NCBI RefSeq assembly: GCF_003697815.1
Contig: NZ_RDQG01000015.1
Coordinates: forward strand, 1-64,000
DNA length: 64,000 nt
From: Halalkalicoccus subterraneus
GTDB lineage: Archaea; Halobacteriota; Halobacteria; Halobacteriales; Halalkalicoccaceae
Direction of reading: 5' to 3'
The position numbers were made by a program, and so were the translations under genes. Of this stretch, positions 17,009 to 24,934 are shown piece after piece (position 1 is the first letter of the stretch; each line of letters begins with the position of its first letter). The notes beneath the pieces were generated by a model. It was not told the DNA's origin and did no database searches. It saw nothing but the letters and a program-made list of their open reading frames with translations.

Positions 17009-17040
17009 ACATATCTATTAATTTGCGATTCATTTAATCC

Positions 17041-17096
17041 TTGATGTAGCGGCTAGTTCTAGTTTCATTTCCCGGTCAGAATAGATGAAGTACCCA
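17041..17096 (+). repeat. RepA copy, right arm lost
   Basis: TTGATGTAGCGGCTAGTTCT, AGTTTCATTTCCCGG and AATAGATGAAGTACCC are present, but the TACGTAG end is missing. It is the last copy of the array. Confidence 0.7.
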
Positions 17097-17198
17097 GAGT
17101 ATCCAAAGTGATAGGATGTAAATATATTATCTCTCGGGCTCTAATAGTTGAATATTTACTGTACAAAGGTTAATCAATAAAGAGTGAAAATAGTTAAT

Positions 17199-17402
17199 AT
17201 GGAACAGAAGAAAGGAATTGCTATCGCACCGCTGATTTTTGGAATCATTTTCATTGGTCAATCTCTACGTCAACTTGTGGAGACTGGATTCTCACTGTTA
17301 CCAGCTATTATTCTTATTAGCGGAGTTAGCGCTGTTCTCGTCGGCGTTGGCATTATTTTTGGTTGGGGAGATTTTGGAACAGGAGAAATCGAATCAAACT
17401 AG
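17199..17402 (+). CDS. Small membrane protein, paralog of 3598-3873
   Basis: A 67-residue protein from ATG 17199 (MEQKKGIAIAPLIFGIIF) with two helices. It matches the product at 3598 through the first two helices but ends after FGWGDFGTGE, whereas the other has a third helix. Two members of one family inside the same RepA array suggest duplication and drift of a cassette-like unit. Unknown function. Confidence 0.6.
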   Translation: MEQKKGIAIAPLIFGIIFIGQSLRQLVETGFSLLPAIILISGVSAVLVGVGIIFGWGDFGTGEIESN

Positions 17403-17430
17403 TCCAGAGTAATCCCACCATCAGGCGGCC

Positions 17431-17565
17431 ATCTCGTGCTTACGGTGGCACTACTGTCCCGAGCGAGTGAGGAACCCCCGTCTCGGAGCCGACCAACGGG
17501 AGGCGAGAATACGGCGTTACTTGCTCACGAGTGAGGGTTCCAGTAGTGAGCGTGGCACGTATCAG
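17431..17565 (+). repeat. RepB copy 3
   Basis: GAGGAACCCCCGTCTCGG, CAACGGGAGGCGAGAATACG, GCGTTACTTGCTC, GAGGGTTCCAG. It shares left and right flanks with the copy at 7531 (GGTGGCACTACTGTCC; GTGGCACGT), so the repeat unit there is about 130 bp. Confidence 0.75.
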
Positions 17566-17632
17566 AGGTTAGTTTACACCTGTTGATTATACGTGGAGGA
17601 TCGAGAGATACAGAGGATCAATTGAACGAACG

Positions 17633-18331
17633 CTATGACTTTTCCAGTATTGCCCTCCATTGCACATCGCTATAGTTCACCTCGGCTACTTCCCACGGTG
17701 TCCCGATTGTCGCCTGTCGAAGCTGATTTATGCTGAATAAGCGGAACAACAGGGTTTCTCCTACTTCGCCCTGATATTCCATATGGTAGACGCGGTACGC
17801 AAGTCCGGGCATGGGGTCGTTACGGAAGGCGAACACTTCTTCTGTGGACTCGTTCTCTGGAGCATAGTTATCAAGAATTGCTGTTGCATTGGGAGTGGTC
17901 ACGAACGCGAGATCGTCAAGAAATTGGCGAACGCCTGCCATTGACCCGGCCAGCCCAACCTGTGTCCCGACAGCATGCGCCGACCGGAATCGGTCACGGT
18001 CGAAGTGACTGCGGAGTGTGAACATATTGGCCAATCGAACATCGCGTACTCCTCGGTCGCGCATCACTTCCACAAGGTGTTCACTCACCTCAATAGCGAT
18101 TGACTCAAATTGTTCTTGATAATAGAGGGTATCCCTCCCTGCACCAGCACCCATATCGAGCAATGGACCCTTCATCCACGCATCCCGCCAAGCGCCTTCG
18201 CTATGTTCTCCGAAATACCACTGTTCTATGGAGTGTTCTTGAGTCTCGCTCCCATCTCGATCAATGAGGGGCTTATCCTGTTTCCCGAGGTAGTGATCGC
18301 GTATAGCACGACCGTACGGGTCATTAGACAT
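17633..18331 (-). CDS. Class I SAM-dependent methyltransferase
   Basis: A 232-residue protein. Motif I is LLDMGAGAGRDTLYY (about 57-71), the S-adenosylmethionine-binding glycine loop. It is followed by an acidic strand end (AIEVSEHLVEVMRDRG) and a later strand (ATAILDNYAPEN). This is the fold of haloarchaeal class I methyltransferases acting on small molecules; the substrate cannot be told. It lies between RepB copy 3 and the mobilization module and has no obvious operon partner. Confidence 0.85.
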   Translation of the reverse strand: MSNDPYGRAIRDHYLGKQDKPLIDRDGSETQEHSIEQWYFGEHSEGAWRDAWMKGPLLDMGAGAGRDTLYYQEQFESIAIEVSEHLVEVMRDRGVRDVRLANMFTLRSHFDRDRFRSAHAVGTQVGLAGSMAGVRQFLDDLAFVTTPNATAILDNYAPENESTEEVFAFRNDPMPGLAYRVYHMEYQGEVGETLLFRLFSINQLRQATIGTPWEVAEVNYSDVQWRAILEKS

Positions 18332-18604
18332 TATAGCGTGCTATTCCATCTCAATTATAATAAAATTGTAATGAAGGATGGTACCGAGTTTCGTGGTCAT
18401 TTGATTGTTCGTTGCACTCTCCAGACCGACCAATTCGGCAGTGGTGTGCGTTGCTATGAGATACGCACTCTATTCAGTACAACCTGTGAATGTATCCAGT
18501 TGCGGACAAACTCCCGGGCGTTACATTCGCACGTTCTATGTATCAGTAAGGTTGCCGAAGTTTGACGTGAAACCAAGTCAGTCAAATCAGTCTCTGGGTT
18601 CCTT

Positions 18605-18653
18605 CCTTGTGCAACAATCGTCCTTGTGAGAAAAAAGAGTGTGTTGCACAAGG
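18605..18653. repeat. RepC copy 1 (47-bp palindrome)
   Basis: CCTTGTGCAACA and its exact complement TGTTGCACAAGG border about 25 unrelated bases. Five such elements occur in the window, all with the same 12-bp arms and different middles. This one is upstream of the mobilization genes. Confidence 0.85.
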
Positions 18654-18689
18654 TGAGACGAATCAAAAATATCGGATAAGAAGATACGT

Positions 18690-18858
18690 CCGGTATGCCC
18701 ACGTTCTCAGACCGGCCGGGTATGCCCACGTTTTTATCGCACTCAATGGGTAAAATACTAGAATACTGACCACAGTAGGGCTACTGTGTACCACAGTAGA
18801 CGAAATCAGCAGACGGCAGCGGTATGTGGCCTTGGCCACATCAGGTCTTTAACCTGCC
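18690..18858. other. Candidate oriT / control region
   Basis: A direct repeat GGTATGCCCACGTT occurs at about 18692 and 18719. Then come CACAGTAG-GG-CTACTGTG (18771-18788) with a further CACAGTAG at 18792, then ATGTGGCC-TT-GGCCACAT (18824-18841) and CAGGT-CTTTA-ACCTG. Such clusters of direct and inverted repeats next to mob genes are the usual form of a transfer origin and of MobC/RHH operators. No nick site can be assigned from sequence alone. Confidence 0.5.
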
Positions 18859-18925
18859 TTACTCTCAAATCACCCACCAAACAGCGCAGCTCCGCCCCGC
18901 CAGCATACCCCACCGAGGACAAGCT

Positions 18926-19435
18926 ATGACCGACAACAATGACAGTGGACGGACAAAACGGGTCACGTTCTACGTCTCGGAATCCGAACAAAACGCGCTC
19001 AAACGCGAAGCCGAAGAACAGGACAAATCATTGAGTGCCTACTGTCTCCAGCTTATCAGACGCCAGCGCCAGCTCGATGCTGAAGACCAACTCGCCGAGG
19101 ACCTCAACGTCGAACAGCGCCTCGAAGAGATTACCCAGCGAGCCATCGACCGGATCGACGACTCAGTTGAAGACGTTGAGGAAACGACCGATGCACTTCG
19201 CGACCTCCACGCCAGAGCCGGGAACTACCCCCTGGTGAACTTCCGACTGCTCATGCGCCAACACAAGCCGCCCAAAGCGTGGGTGGACGAACAGTTCAAG
19301 TGGTCCCGAAATAGGCTCCGCGAACCACTCGCCGAACACGACCCCGTCGACGGCCTCATGACCGACGATAGTAGTAACGACACGGATGACGGCGACGACT
19401 CGGGGAAGGTCGACGATATTGACGAACTACTCTAA
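18926..19435 (+). CDS. MobC-like ribbon-helix-helix protein
   Basis: A 169-residue acidic protein. Its N-terminus carries a ribbon-helix-helix-like pattern: KRVTFYVSESEQNALKREAE, then KSLSAYCLQLIRRQ. A long helical stretch and an acidic tail (DDGDDSGKVDDIDELL) follow. Position and form match accessory relaxosome proteins (MobC type) that bind oriT. The ATG at 18926 follows a GAGG element. The stop is 2 bases before the relaxase-like gene. Confidence 0.7.
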   Translation: MTDNNDSGRTKRVTFYVSESEQNALKREAEEQDKSLSAYCLQLIRRQRQLDAEDQLAEDLNVEQRLEEITQRAIDRIDDSVEDVEETTDALRDLHARAGNYPLVNFRLLMRQHKPPKAWVDEQFKWSRNRLREPLAEHDPVDGLMTDDSSNDTDDGDDSGKVDDIDELL

Positions 19436-19437
19436 CC

Positions 19438-19956
19438 ATGCACGGAGACGACCGTGACACGATCTACAAGACGAGTTACGCCGACGACGAAGGAACGGAG
19501 GCGCTCACGAACTACCTCCAGCACGATCAGCAAACGGTCCGCGACAGGACCGGCCGCCCCATGTCGAAAGAAGAGATCGAGCAGTTCAACGACAAGGCCG
19601 CCGGGAAACGGAACCGGCACATCATCATTAGTCCTCGAGACCACGACGATCTCTCCGACCGAGAGCTCGACCGTGGCACCCGCGAGTACATGAGTGAGAT
19701 GATCGAGGACCGACCGACTGCTGATTACGTCTACGCCGTTCACGACGACAAAGAGCACGGTAAAGACGTCCATATCGCCATGACGGCGAACGACAAACAG
19801 GACTTAGAAATGTACCCCGACGACATCAAGCGCGAGCGAAAGCACGCACACGAGACGTATCTCGAGTACGGGCGCGACCGGACTCGCGAGAATGAGCAGG
19901 AACCAGAACAGGAACGCGCTCGCACTCGCACTCGCGGGAATGGGAGGGGTCGATAA
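19438..19956 (+). CDS. Relaxase-like mobilization protein
   Basis: A 172-residue protein with features of small MobA/VirD2-type relaxases: an N-terminal tyrosine region (YKTSYADD, TNYLQHDQ), a strand RNRHIIISPRD, and a histidine cluster VHDDKEHGKDVHIAMT resembling the metal-binding HxxxHxH motif, though not in exact canonical spacing. The C-terminus is highly charged and arginine-rich. A relaxase would nick oriT and pilot the strand during transfer. Its stop overlaps the next start as TAATG, so it is coupled to the ATPase gene. Confidence 0.6.
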   Translation: MHGDDRDTIYKTSYADDEGTEALTNYLQHDQQTVRDRTGRPMSKEEIEQFNDKAAGKRNRHIIISPRDHDDLSDRELDRGTREYMSEMIEDRPTADYVYAVHDDKEHGKDVHIAMTANDKQDLEMYPDDIKRERKHAHETYLEYGRDRTRENEQEPEQERARTRTRGNGRGR

Positions 19957-21275
19957 TGGTGCTCGAAGCCCTCCTGCCAGTGGCCACTGTAGGAACGGCC
20001 GGGTTGGCCTACGGTGTAAAACGGAAATTCTTCCCGGCCATCCCGGAGCCCGACGAGGACCACTTTGTCCTGCCGATCGATCTCAAATCCGGTGACGCCG
20101 AAGACATCAGTAACCGCTTCGTTCGAGGCATTCAAATTCCCCGCCGGTCCTTGCTTACGCTCGGGGCGAGCGGGGCCGGTAAATCCGAGACGCTGAAACA
20201 CTTTGTCGATCAGCTCCAGAACGACCCGAACGAGCCGGTCGTCGTCTACGATCACAAAACCGACTATCAAGACTTCCTCGACGACCGCGAAACACCCACA
20301 ATTCGGCTCTCGTCCGGGGGTTCAGCCGACGAGAACGGGGACGCAATCGCGTGGAATATTTTCGCAGAGATCGAGGCCGAAGAGGACGCCGACGAACTCG
20401 CCCGTGGAATGTTCCCGGACGAAGGGGACGACTTTTGGACGGGTGCTGCTCGCCAACTGTTCGCAGCGACGCTGAAATACATTAGGCGGGAGGTGACGGA
20501 CCCGGATAACGCCGACCTCGTGCGCTACTGGGAACGCACCACGCCGGAGAAAATGTACGAGAAGCTTACTCGGGACGGCCACGAGGACCTCACGGCCGCA
20601 GCGAGTGCGATCAACCCCGAGACGGAACGCCAGGCCGGCTCCGTGTTCGCTACCGCTCAACAGCAAATCACGGATCTCTTTGTGGGCGACTTCGCCGAAT
20701 CGGGCGACTTCTCGGTCCGAGAGTACATGCAGGATCCGGACGGGCGGGTCTTAGTGCTCGATTACCCGACCCGGCAGTCCGGCACGATCGCGCCCGTGTT
20801 CCGGTACCTGATCGATCAGGCCATCATGCACGGGATGGACGATCCTGGCCGATCGGCGTACTACCTCCTGGACGAGATCGAGCATCTGGACGCGACGATC
20901 AAGCGCCTCGGCGAGCTGATCAATGTCGGGCGCGGCGTCAACTGTCAAGCGATCCTCTCGCTCCAGTCGATCGCCCAACTTGAGGACACCTACGGAAAGG
21001 AACGCGCCCATGCACTGCTGTCTGGTATGGTCACGGTGATTGGGCTTCGGACGGCCGATGAGGAGAGTGTGAATTATCTCCGTGAGGCTGTCGGGACGTC
21101 CTTCGAGCAGTACACGCGGAACTCAGGCGACGACCGTACGCCGAGTGAGAGCGAGGAGAAAGAGGAGTATCAATTCGCGAAGGGTGACCTCCGGAATTTT
21201 GATCCAGGCGAGGCTGTGATCTGCCGACAGGGTGAGGGCTGGGTCCACGGTCGGATCAAGATGCTCGAGGAGTAG
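19956..21275 (+). CDS. VirD4/TraD-type coupling ATPase
   Basis: A 439-residue protein. One N-terminal membrane helix (about 5-21) precedes a Walker A GASGAGKS (70-77). Next come the coupling-protein signature YDHKTDYQDF, AWNIF, and FWTGAARQLFAATLKYIR, and Walker B YYLLDEIEHL (about 304-313). ISLQS-type switch residues (AILSLQSIAQLE) follow. This is the type IV coupling protein order of TrwB/VirD4, which pumps relaxase-bound DNA to a secretion channel. No secretion channel genes are in this window, so the module may be mobilizable rather than self-transmissible. Confidence 0.87.
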   Translation: MVLEALLPVATVGTAGLAYGVKRKFFPAIPEPDEDHFVLPIDLKSGDAEDISNRFVRGIQIPRRSLLTLGASGAGKSETLKHFVDQLQNDPNEPVVVYDHKTDYQDFLDDRETPTIRLSSGGSADENGDAIAWNIFAEIEAEEDADELARGMFPDEGDDFWTGAARQLFAATLKYIRREVTDPDNADLVRYWERTTPEKMYEKLTRDGHEDLTAAASAINPETERQAGSVFATAQQQITDLFVGDFAESGDFSVREYMQDPDGRVLVLDYPTRQSGTIAPVFRYLIDQAIMHGMDDPGRSAYYLLDEIEHLDATIKRLGELINVGRGVNCQAILSLQSIAQLEDTYGKERAHALLSGMVTVIGLRTADEESVNYLREAVGTSFEQYTRNSGDDRTPSESEEKEEYQFAKGDLRNFDPGEAVICRQGEGWVHGRIKMLEE

Positions 21276-21372
21276 TCGGCGCTTTTCGTTTACCTTACCT
21301 CTTCACTGCCTCGTTGTTAGCCAGATCGTTACGAGGTGAGGCGCAGTAAACATCAGAGAGCATTGGTTCTGA

Positions 21373-21576
21373 TTACCGAGTATCCAAGATATAGTGAATA
21401 CCACCAAAAACAAGAGCCGAGATCCCTCCTATACCTGTGGCTCTTACTAATGAGTCTTCGCCGAGAACAGTCCATATGAGGATCCATGTAGCGAAAAATG
21501 CTCCCGCCAGTATGAGAGCATGTTGGGTGCGGGTTATATTTTCAGTCCACCATCCCTGTAGCCGGTTTTGATTCAT
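21373..21576 (-). CDS. Small membrane protein, 2 TM
   Basis: A 67-residue protein (MNQNRLQGWWTENITRTQHA start) with helices at about 20-38 and 45-63, ending YILDTR. It is convergent with the coupling ATPase gene, with 97 bases between stops. It is of the same general kind as the membrane proteins of the 1-17 kb array. Unknown function. Confidence 0.6.
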   Translation of the reverse strand: MNQNRLQGWWTENITRTQHALILAGAFFATWILIWTVLGEDSLVRATGIGGISALVFGGIHYILDTR

Positions 21577-21678
21577 AGAACCACGTTATGTCTACATTGT
21601 ATTCATTTTTATCCTATAATTTTCCGTCTTCTGGTCCAGGACTCGTTCTACGACCAGTACCACGACGTCGGTGGCTTC

Positions 21679-21725
21679 CCTTGTGCAACATTGGCCTTTC
21701 GTGAAAGGGGGAGCGTTGAACAAGG
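21679..21725. repeat. RepC copy 2
   Basis: CCTTGTGCAACA at the left; the right arm is slightly changed (TTGAACAAGG). The middle contains a second small hairpin CCTTTC-GT-GAAAGG. With RepC copy 3 it brackets the vapBC genes. Confidence 0.75.
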
Positions 21726-21912
21726 CGAATGACATCACCGTCCATCTGCCTACTGGTGGGCAAAGCGTCTGGCTGTATTATGAGGCGACACTATCGAATT
21801 TCGCGATTCGGACGACGACCACTCGCTCCGTTCAACGATCCCAGGACGTGTTCACCACTTCTAACGACGTAATTGGCGAACTGTTTTACAACTGGCCGTC
21901 ATCTAGTGGGAT

Positions 21913-22065
21913 ATGGGCGTGTACGCTGACGATGCGAACGAGTTTGCTCGCTCCGACACCGATTCTGATGAGCGATTACCACTCGGCCAGCGACTGAAGG
22001 GAATGGCGTCAGAACTAGATGTCGATTCAGTATCGGAAGTTCGCGAGCTTCGCGAACAGCCATGA
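21913..22065 (+). CDS. VapB-like antitoxin (short)
   Basis: A 50-residue acidic ORF (MGVYADDANEFARSDTDSDE start, ending SEVRELREQP). Its stop overlaps the vapC start as ATGA, the usual arrangement of antitoxin before toxin. It lacks a clear DNA-binding head, so the antitoxin may be N-terminally truncated or a later start may be read here. The call rests on position and size, not on a motif. Confidence 0.55.
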   Translation: MGVYADDANEFARSDTDSDERLPLGQRLKGMASELDVDSVSEVRELREQP

Positions 22066-22451
22066 GGCTCTTTCTCGATACAAACATCTTCATTGCAGCG
22101 GCTACCGACGAACCTGAAACAGGAGCTATCGCTGTCGAGTTACTAGATAGCGATCACGAGTTTCTCACGTCGACAATGAACCTCATGGAGCTGCGCTCCG
22201 TGTTAACGAAGAAGCAGCGTCTTGAGTTGCCACGCGCCGAAGCAATTCAAGACGAAATCACTGCCGACGTGCGGGTTGTGATCCCTGATGCTTCAGATAT
22301 GATGGATGCCAACCGATTGCAGCGAGAGACGCTATTGTATCCCTTGGATTGTTTAATTCTTGCCTGTGCGCAAAGTCATGACGCGGAACTTGTCTCCTTT
22401 GATTCAGAATTGCAGGAATCTGGCACGCTCGCACCAACCGACTGTCTCTGA
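22062..22451 (+). CDS. VapC-type PIN-domain ribonuclease toxin
   Basis: A 129-residue PIN-domain protein. The acidic metal-binding set is present: D6 (LFLDTN), E43 (LMELRSV), D96 (YPLDCLILACA) and D114 (VSFDSEL). VapC toxins cleave tRNA or rRNA and are held off by VapB. It is translationally coupled to the short ORF before it and bracketed by RepC palindromes at 21679 and 22531, so it may stabilise the plasmid or travel as a unit. Confidence 0.9.
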   Translation: MRLFLDTNIFIAAATDEPETGAIAVELLDSDHEFLTSTMNLMELRSVLTKKQRLELPRAEAIQDEITADVRVVIPDASDMMDANRLQRETLLYPLDCLILACAQSHDAELVSFDSELQESGTLAPTDCL

Positions 22452-22530
22452 GCACTCTACAGTACCTCGAGATCAAGCACTGTCAACTCGGTTTCAATCG
22501 ATTGTATCTCTGAGTTACCCAAATAGATAG

Positions 22531-22576
22531 CCTTGTGCAACATCAGCGTACTTAGGAAAGCGGTTGTTGCACAAGG
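22531..22576. repeat. RepC copy 3
   Basis: CCTTGTGCAACA ... TGTTGCACAAGG, perfect 12-bp arms, middle unlike the other copies. Confidence 0.87.
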
Positions 22577-22639
22577 CGTAGAAGGGCGTAAGCCAGACGT
22601 CTGACGTACTACTATCTAAACACGGTGTATGCCGAGCGT

Positions 22640-22990
22640 ATGCAGCGGGTGAGCGTGAAATTAGACGGGGACATGGTCGAACAGCTCGATTCGCTGGCCG
22701 ATGATCAGAGTGTCACACGGTCGGATGTCATTCGTGATACGTTGGATGATGGACTGAATACGGATGATGACGTGGAGATTCAGCGCCTTCAGGAACGGAT
22801 TACTGACCTCGAAACGGAGAACGAGCGTCTACGGCGTGAGAAGCGCCTTGTCCTAGAGCAGCGCGAGGAACACACCGACCTTGTGAGCACTGTCGAGCGC
22901 CAGCAGTCCCTCACCGAGCGGAAGGCCAGCGCCAGTGTGTTCAGGCGGGCGAAGTGGTGGCTCGTCGGGATAGAAGACGACCGCGGATAA
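22640..22990 (+). CDS. RHH (CopG-type) protein with coiled coil
   Basis: A 116-residue protein from ATG 22640; a GTG at 22625 is an alternative start. The N-terminus is a ribbon-helix-helix: RVSVKLDGDMVEQLDSLADD, then VTRSDVIRDTLDDGL. A coiled coil of heptads (ERITDLETENERLRREKRL) and a basic, tryptophan-containing end FRRAKWWLVGIE follow. The same three-part build is seen in the broken gene at 50603. Likely a DNA-binding dimer that may attach to membrane or partner through its tail; role unknown. Confidence 0.75.
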   Translation: MQRVSVKLDGDMVEQLDSLADDQSVTRSDVIRDTLDDGLNTDDDVEIQRLQERITDLETENERLRREKRLVLEQREEHTDLVSTVERQQSLTERKASASVFRRAKWWLVGIEDDRG

Positions 22991-23222
22991 GGGAGCGTAG
23001 CGCGGCCGTCGGAACCTCTAGAACGCAAATAGGGCCGCCGTTTTTCGGCGTTGAGCCGGTGGGAGCTTTCGCCGCGCTTCTCGCGACGATCGACTATCTT
23101 AATCCAATACCTGGAGCCTACTAGAGTTTTTGGTTATACCAGTGACAAATCAGACAGCGAGAAGGTCCTCAGTCCCCGATCGCCGATTCGGGGAACTCGC
23201 GATATAACTCGGCGCGCTCGAG

Positions 23223-23374
23223 GATCCGACCGGACACCGAGCGAGAGCGAGGAGAAAGAAGAGTATCAGTTCGAGAAAGGCGATCTCCGGAACTTCGACC
23301 CCGGTAAAGCCGTGATCTGCCGACAGGGGAAGGCTGGGTCCACGGTCGGATCAAGATGCTCGAGGCACTGAATT
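23223..23374 (+). pseudogene. Coupling ATPase C-terminal fragment
   Basis: The reading TPSESEEKEEYQFEKGDLRN then FDPGKAVICRQG is almost the same as the end of the ATPase at 19956. A one-base loss after CRQG puts the rest (GWVHGRIKMLE) out of frame, and everything upstream of the fragment is missing. It is debris from a second copy of the mobilization module. Confidence 0.8.
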
Positions 23375-23601
23375 CCTAATACGTTCGCGATCACAGTAAT
23401 GATAGACACCAAATCAGTCTGCAAGCTTGTCCAAAATTCCACCTTAAAGATCAACTACAATATAAGTTTTATAATTGTCAAGTGAAAATAAGACACGTGA
23501 ATAAATTGTGGTTTATATGCATTTAGGTAGATATTATAAGTGAACATAGATAATAGGGAAGAACTTATTTGTTCATCTCCTAACCCAAGATATGTATTCA
23601 C

Positions 23602-24873
23602 ATGCCAGAAGTGAAATTCGAAGTTGATGTCGACAGTCCACCGGACGAACAGCCGGGCGCAAACCCGTTCAACCGCTGGCACCCCGACATTCCGGCAGCA
23701 GTTGAGGCAGACGTAGGCGAGACGCTGCGGCTGGAAGCGCTCGACTGGACCGGTGGACAGATCGAAGACAACGATGACCCGAACGAAATCCGCGATGTGG
23801 ACCTCACGCAAGTCCACTACCTTGCAGGTCCTGTCCATGTGAATGGTGCCGAGCCTGGCGACCTACTGAAGGTCGACTTCCACAACATGGGCCCGCTCAA
23901 CGATCGAGCGGAGTTCGGATTCACTGGGACGTTCTCCCAGCAAAATGGTGGTGGGTTCCTCACCGACCACTTTCCGGATGCGGCAAAATCAATCTGGGAT
24001 ATCGACGGCTATACCGTCTCATCCCGGCACGTACCAGATGTCCGGTATGAAGGGAAAATTCATCCTGGACTCGCAGGCTGTCTCCCAAGCAAGGAACTCT
24101 TGGAGGAGTGGAATGAGCGCGAACAGGAGCTCATCGACAAGCACGAAGAGGACCCCGATTCCATCCCGAACCACCCAACCGGTGAAGCAGAGCCAGGCGT
24201 TGCAAACCCACCGACAGAAGAGGGTGCTCAGATGGGGGAGATGGATCCGGAAGAAGCCGAAGCGGCCGCACAAGAGGGAGCTCGGACTGTCCCACCGCGC
24301 GAGAACGGTGGCAACCACGACATCAAAGACCTCTCGATTGGCTCGACGATTTACTTTCCAGTGTATGTCGAAGGCGGAATGTTCGCTGTTGGAGACTTCC
24401 ACGCCTCGCAGGGTGACGGTGAAATCACGTTCTGTGGTGCCATCGAAATGCCCGGATACGTCGACGTTGAGTTCGACATCGTCAAGGATGGAATGGACAA
24501 ATATAGCGTCGATCATCCCATCTTCGAGCCCGGCCACCGTGGCCCTAACTTCGAGGACTACATCACGTTCAGTGGCTACTCTGTGACTGAAGACGGCGAA
24601 CAGCGGTACCTCGACTCTCACACCGCCTACCGCCGGGCGTGTCTAGAGGGAATTGAGTACCTGAAACAATTCGGTTACACGGGTCAGCAGGCACTACATA
24701 TTCTCGGAACTGTTCCCGTCGAGGGGCGCCAGAGTGGCGTCGTCGACGTGCCAAACGCATGTTCGACGCTCGCACTTCCGAAGGGTGTCTTCGAATTCGA
24801 TGTCTCCCCGGGCAATCTCGACAATAGTGCTGATCGTGGTGACCTCGTCGTGACAGACAACCCGCTCGAGTAA
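23602..24873 (+). CDS. fmdA: Formamidase (acetamidase/formamidase family)
   Basis: A 423-residue member of the FmdA/AmdA family, which hydrolyses formamide to formate and ammonia. Family segments seen include WHPDIPAAVEADVGETLRLE, DVDLTQVHYLAGPVHVNGAE, GDLLKVDFHNMGPL, HPGLAGCLPS and VGDFHASQGDGEITFCGAIE, with the Asp and His residues that hold the metal. Length is normal for the formamidase branch. It probably supplies nitrogen from amides. It is followed after 61 bases by a thermosome-like gene on the same strand, which suggests co-expression. The leader upstream of 23602 is long and AT-rich. Confidence 0.92.
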   Translation: MPEVKFEVDVDSPPDEQPGANPFNRWHPDIPAAVEADVGETLRLEALDWTGGQIEDNDDPNEIRDVDLTQVHYLAGPVHVNGAEPGDLLKVDFHNMGPLNDRAEFGFTGTFSQQNGGGFLTDHFPDAAKSIWDIDGYTVSSRHVPDVRYEGKIHPGLAGCLPSKELLEEWNEREQELIDKHEEDPDSIPNHPTGEAEPGVANPPTEEGAQMGEMDPEEAEAAAQEGARTVPPRENGGNHDIKDLSIGSTIYFPVYVEGGMFAVGDFHASQGDGEITFCGAIEMPGYVDVEFDIVKDGMDKYSVDHPIFEPGHRGPNFEDYITFSGYSVTEDGEQRYLDSHTAYRRACLEGIEYLKQFGYTGQQALHILGTVPVEGRQSGVVDVPNACSTLALPKGVFEFDVSPGNLDNSADRGDLVVTDNPLE

Positions 24874-24934
24874 CGCTTGAGACAGCCGCCAACCAGCGAC
24901 ACTAATTATTCAATCGACTGAGTTCGATTCATAG

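Noticed and set aside
88-17096. CRISPR array made of RepA units
   Set aside because: Copies are 70 bp, diverged, and 350 bp to several kb apart with genes between; spacers of uniform short length are absent and no cas gene is present.
88-17096. Classical integron
   Set aside because: No IntI-type integrase is present, genes point both ways, and the site ends are TAYGTA rather than the GTTRRRY core. Kept only as an integron-like hypothesis.
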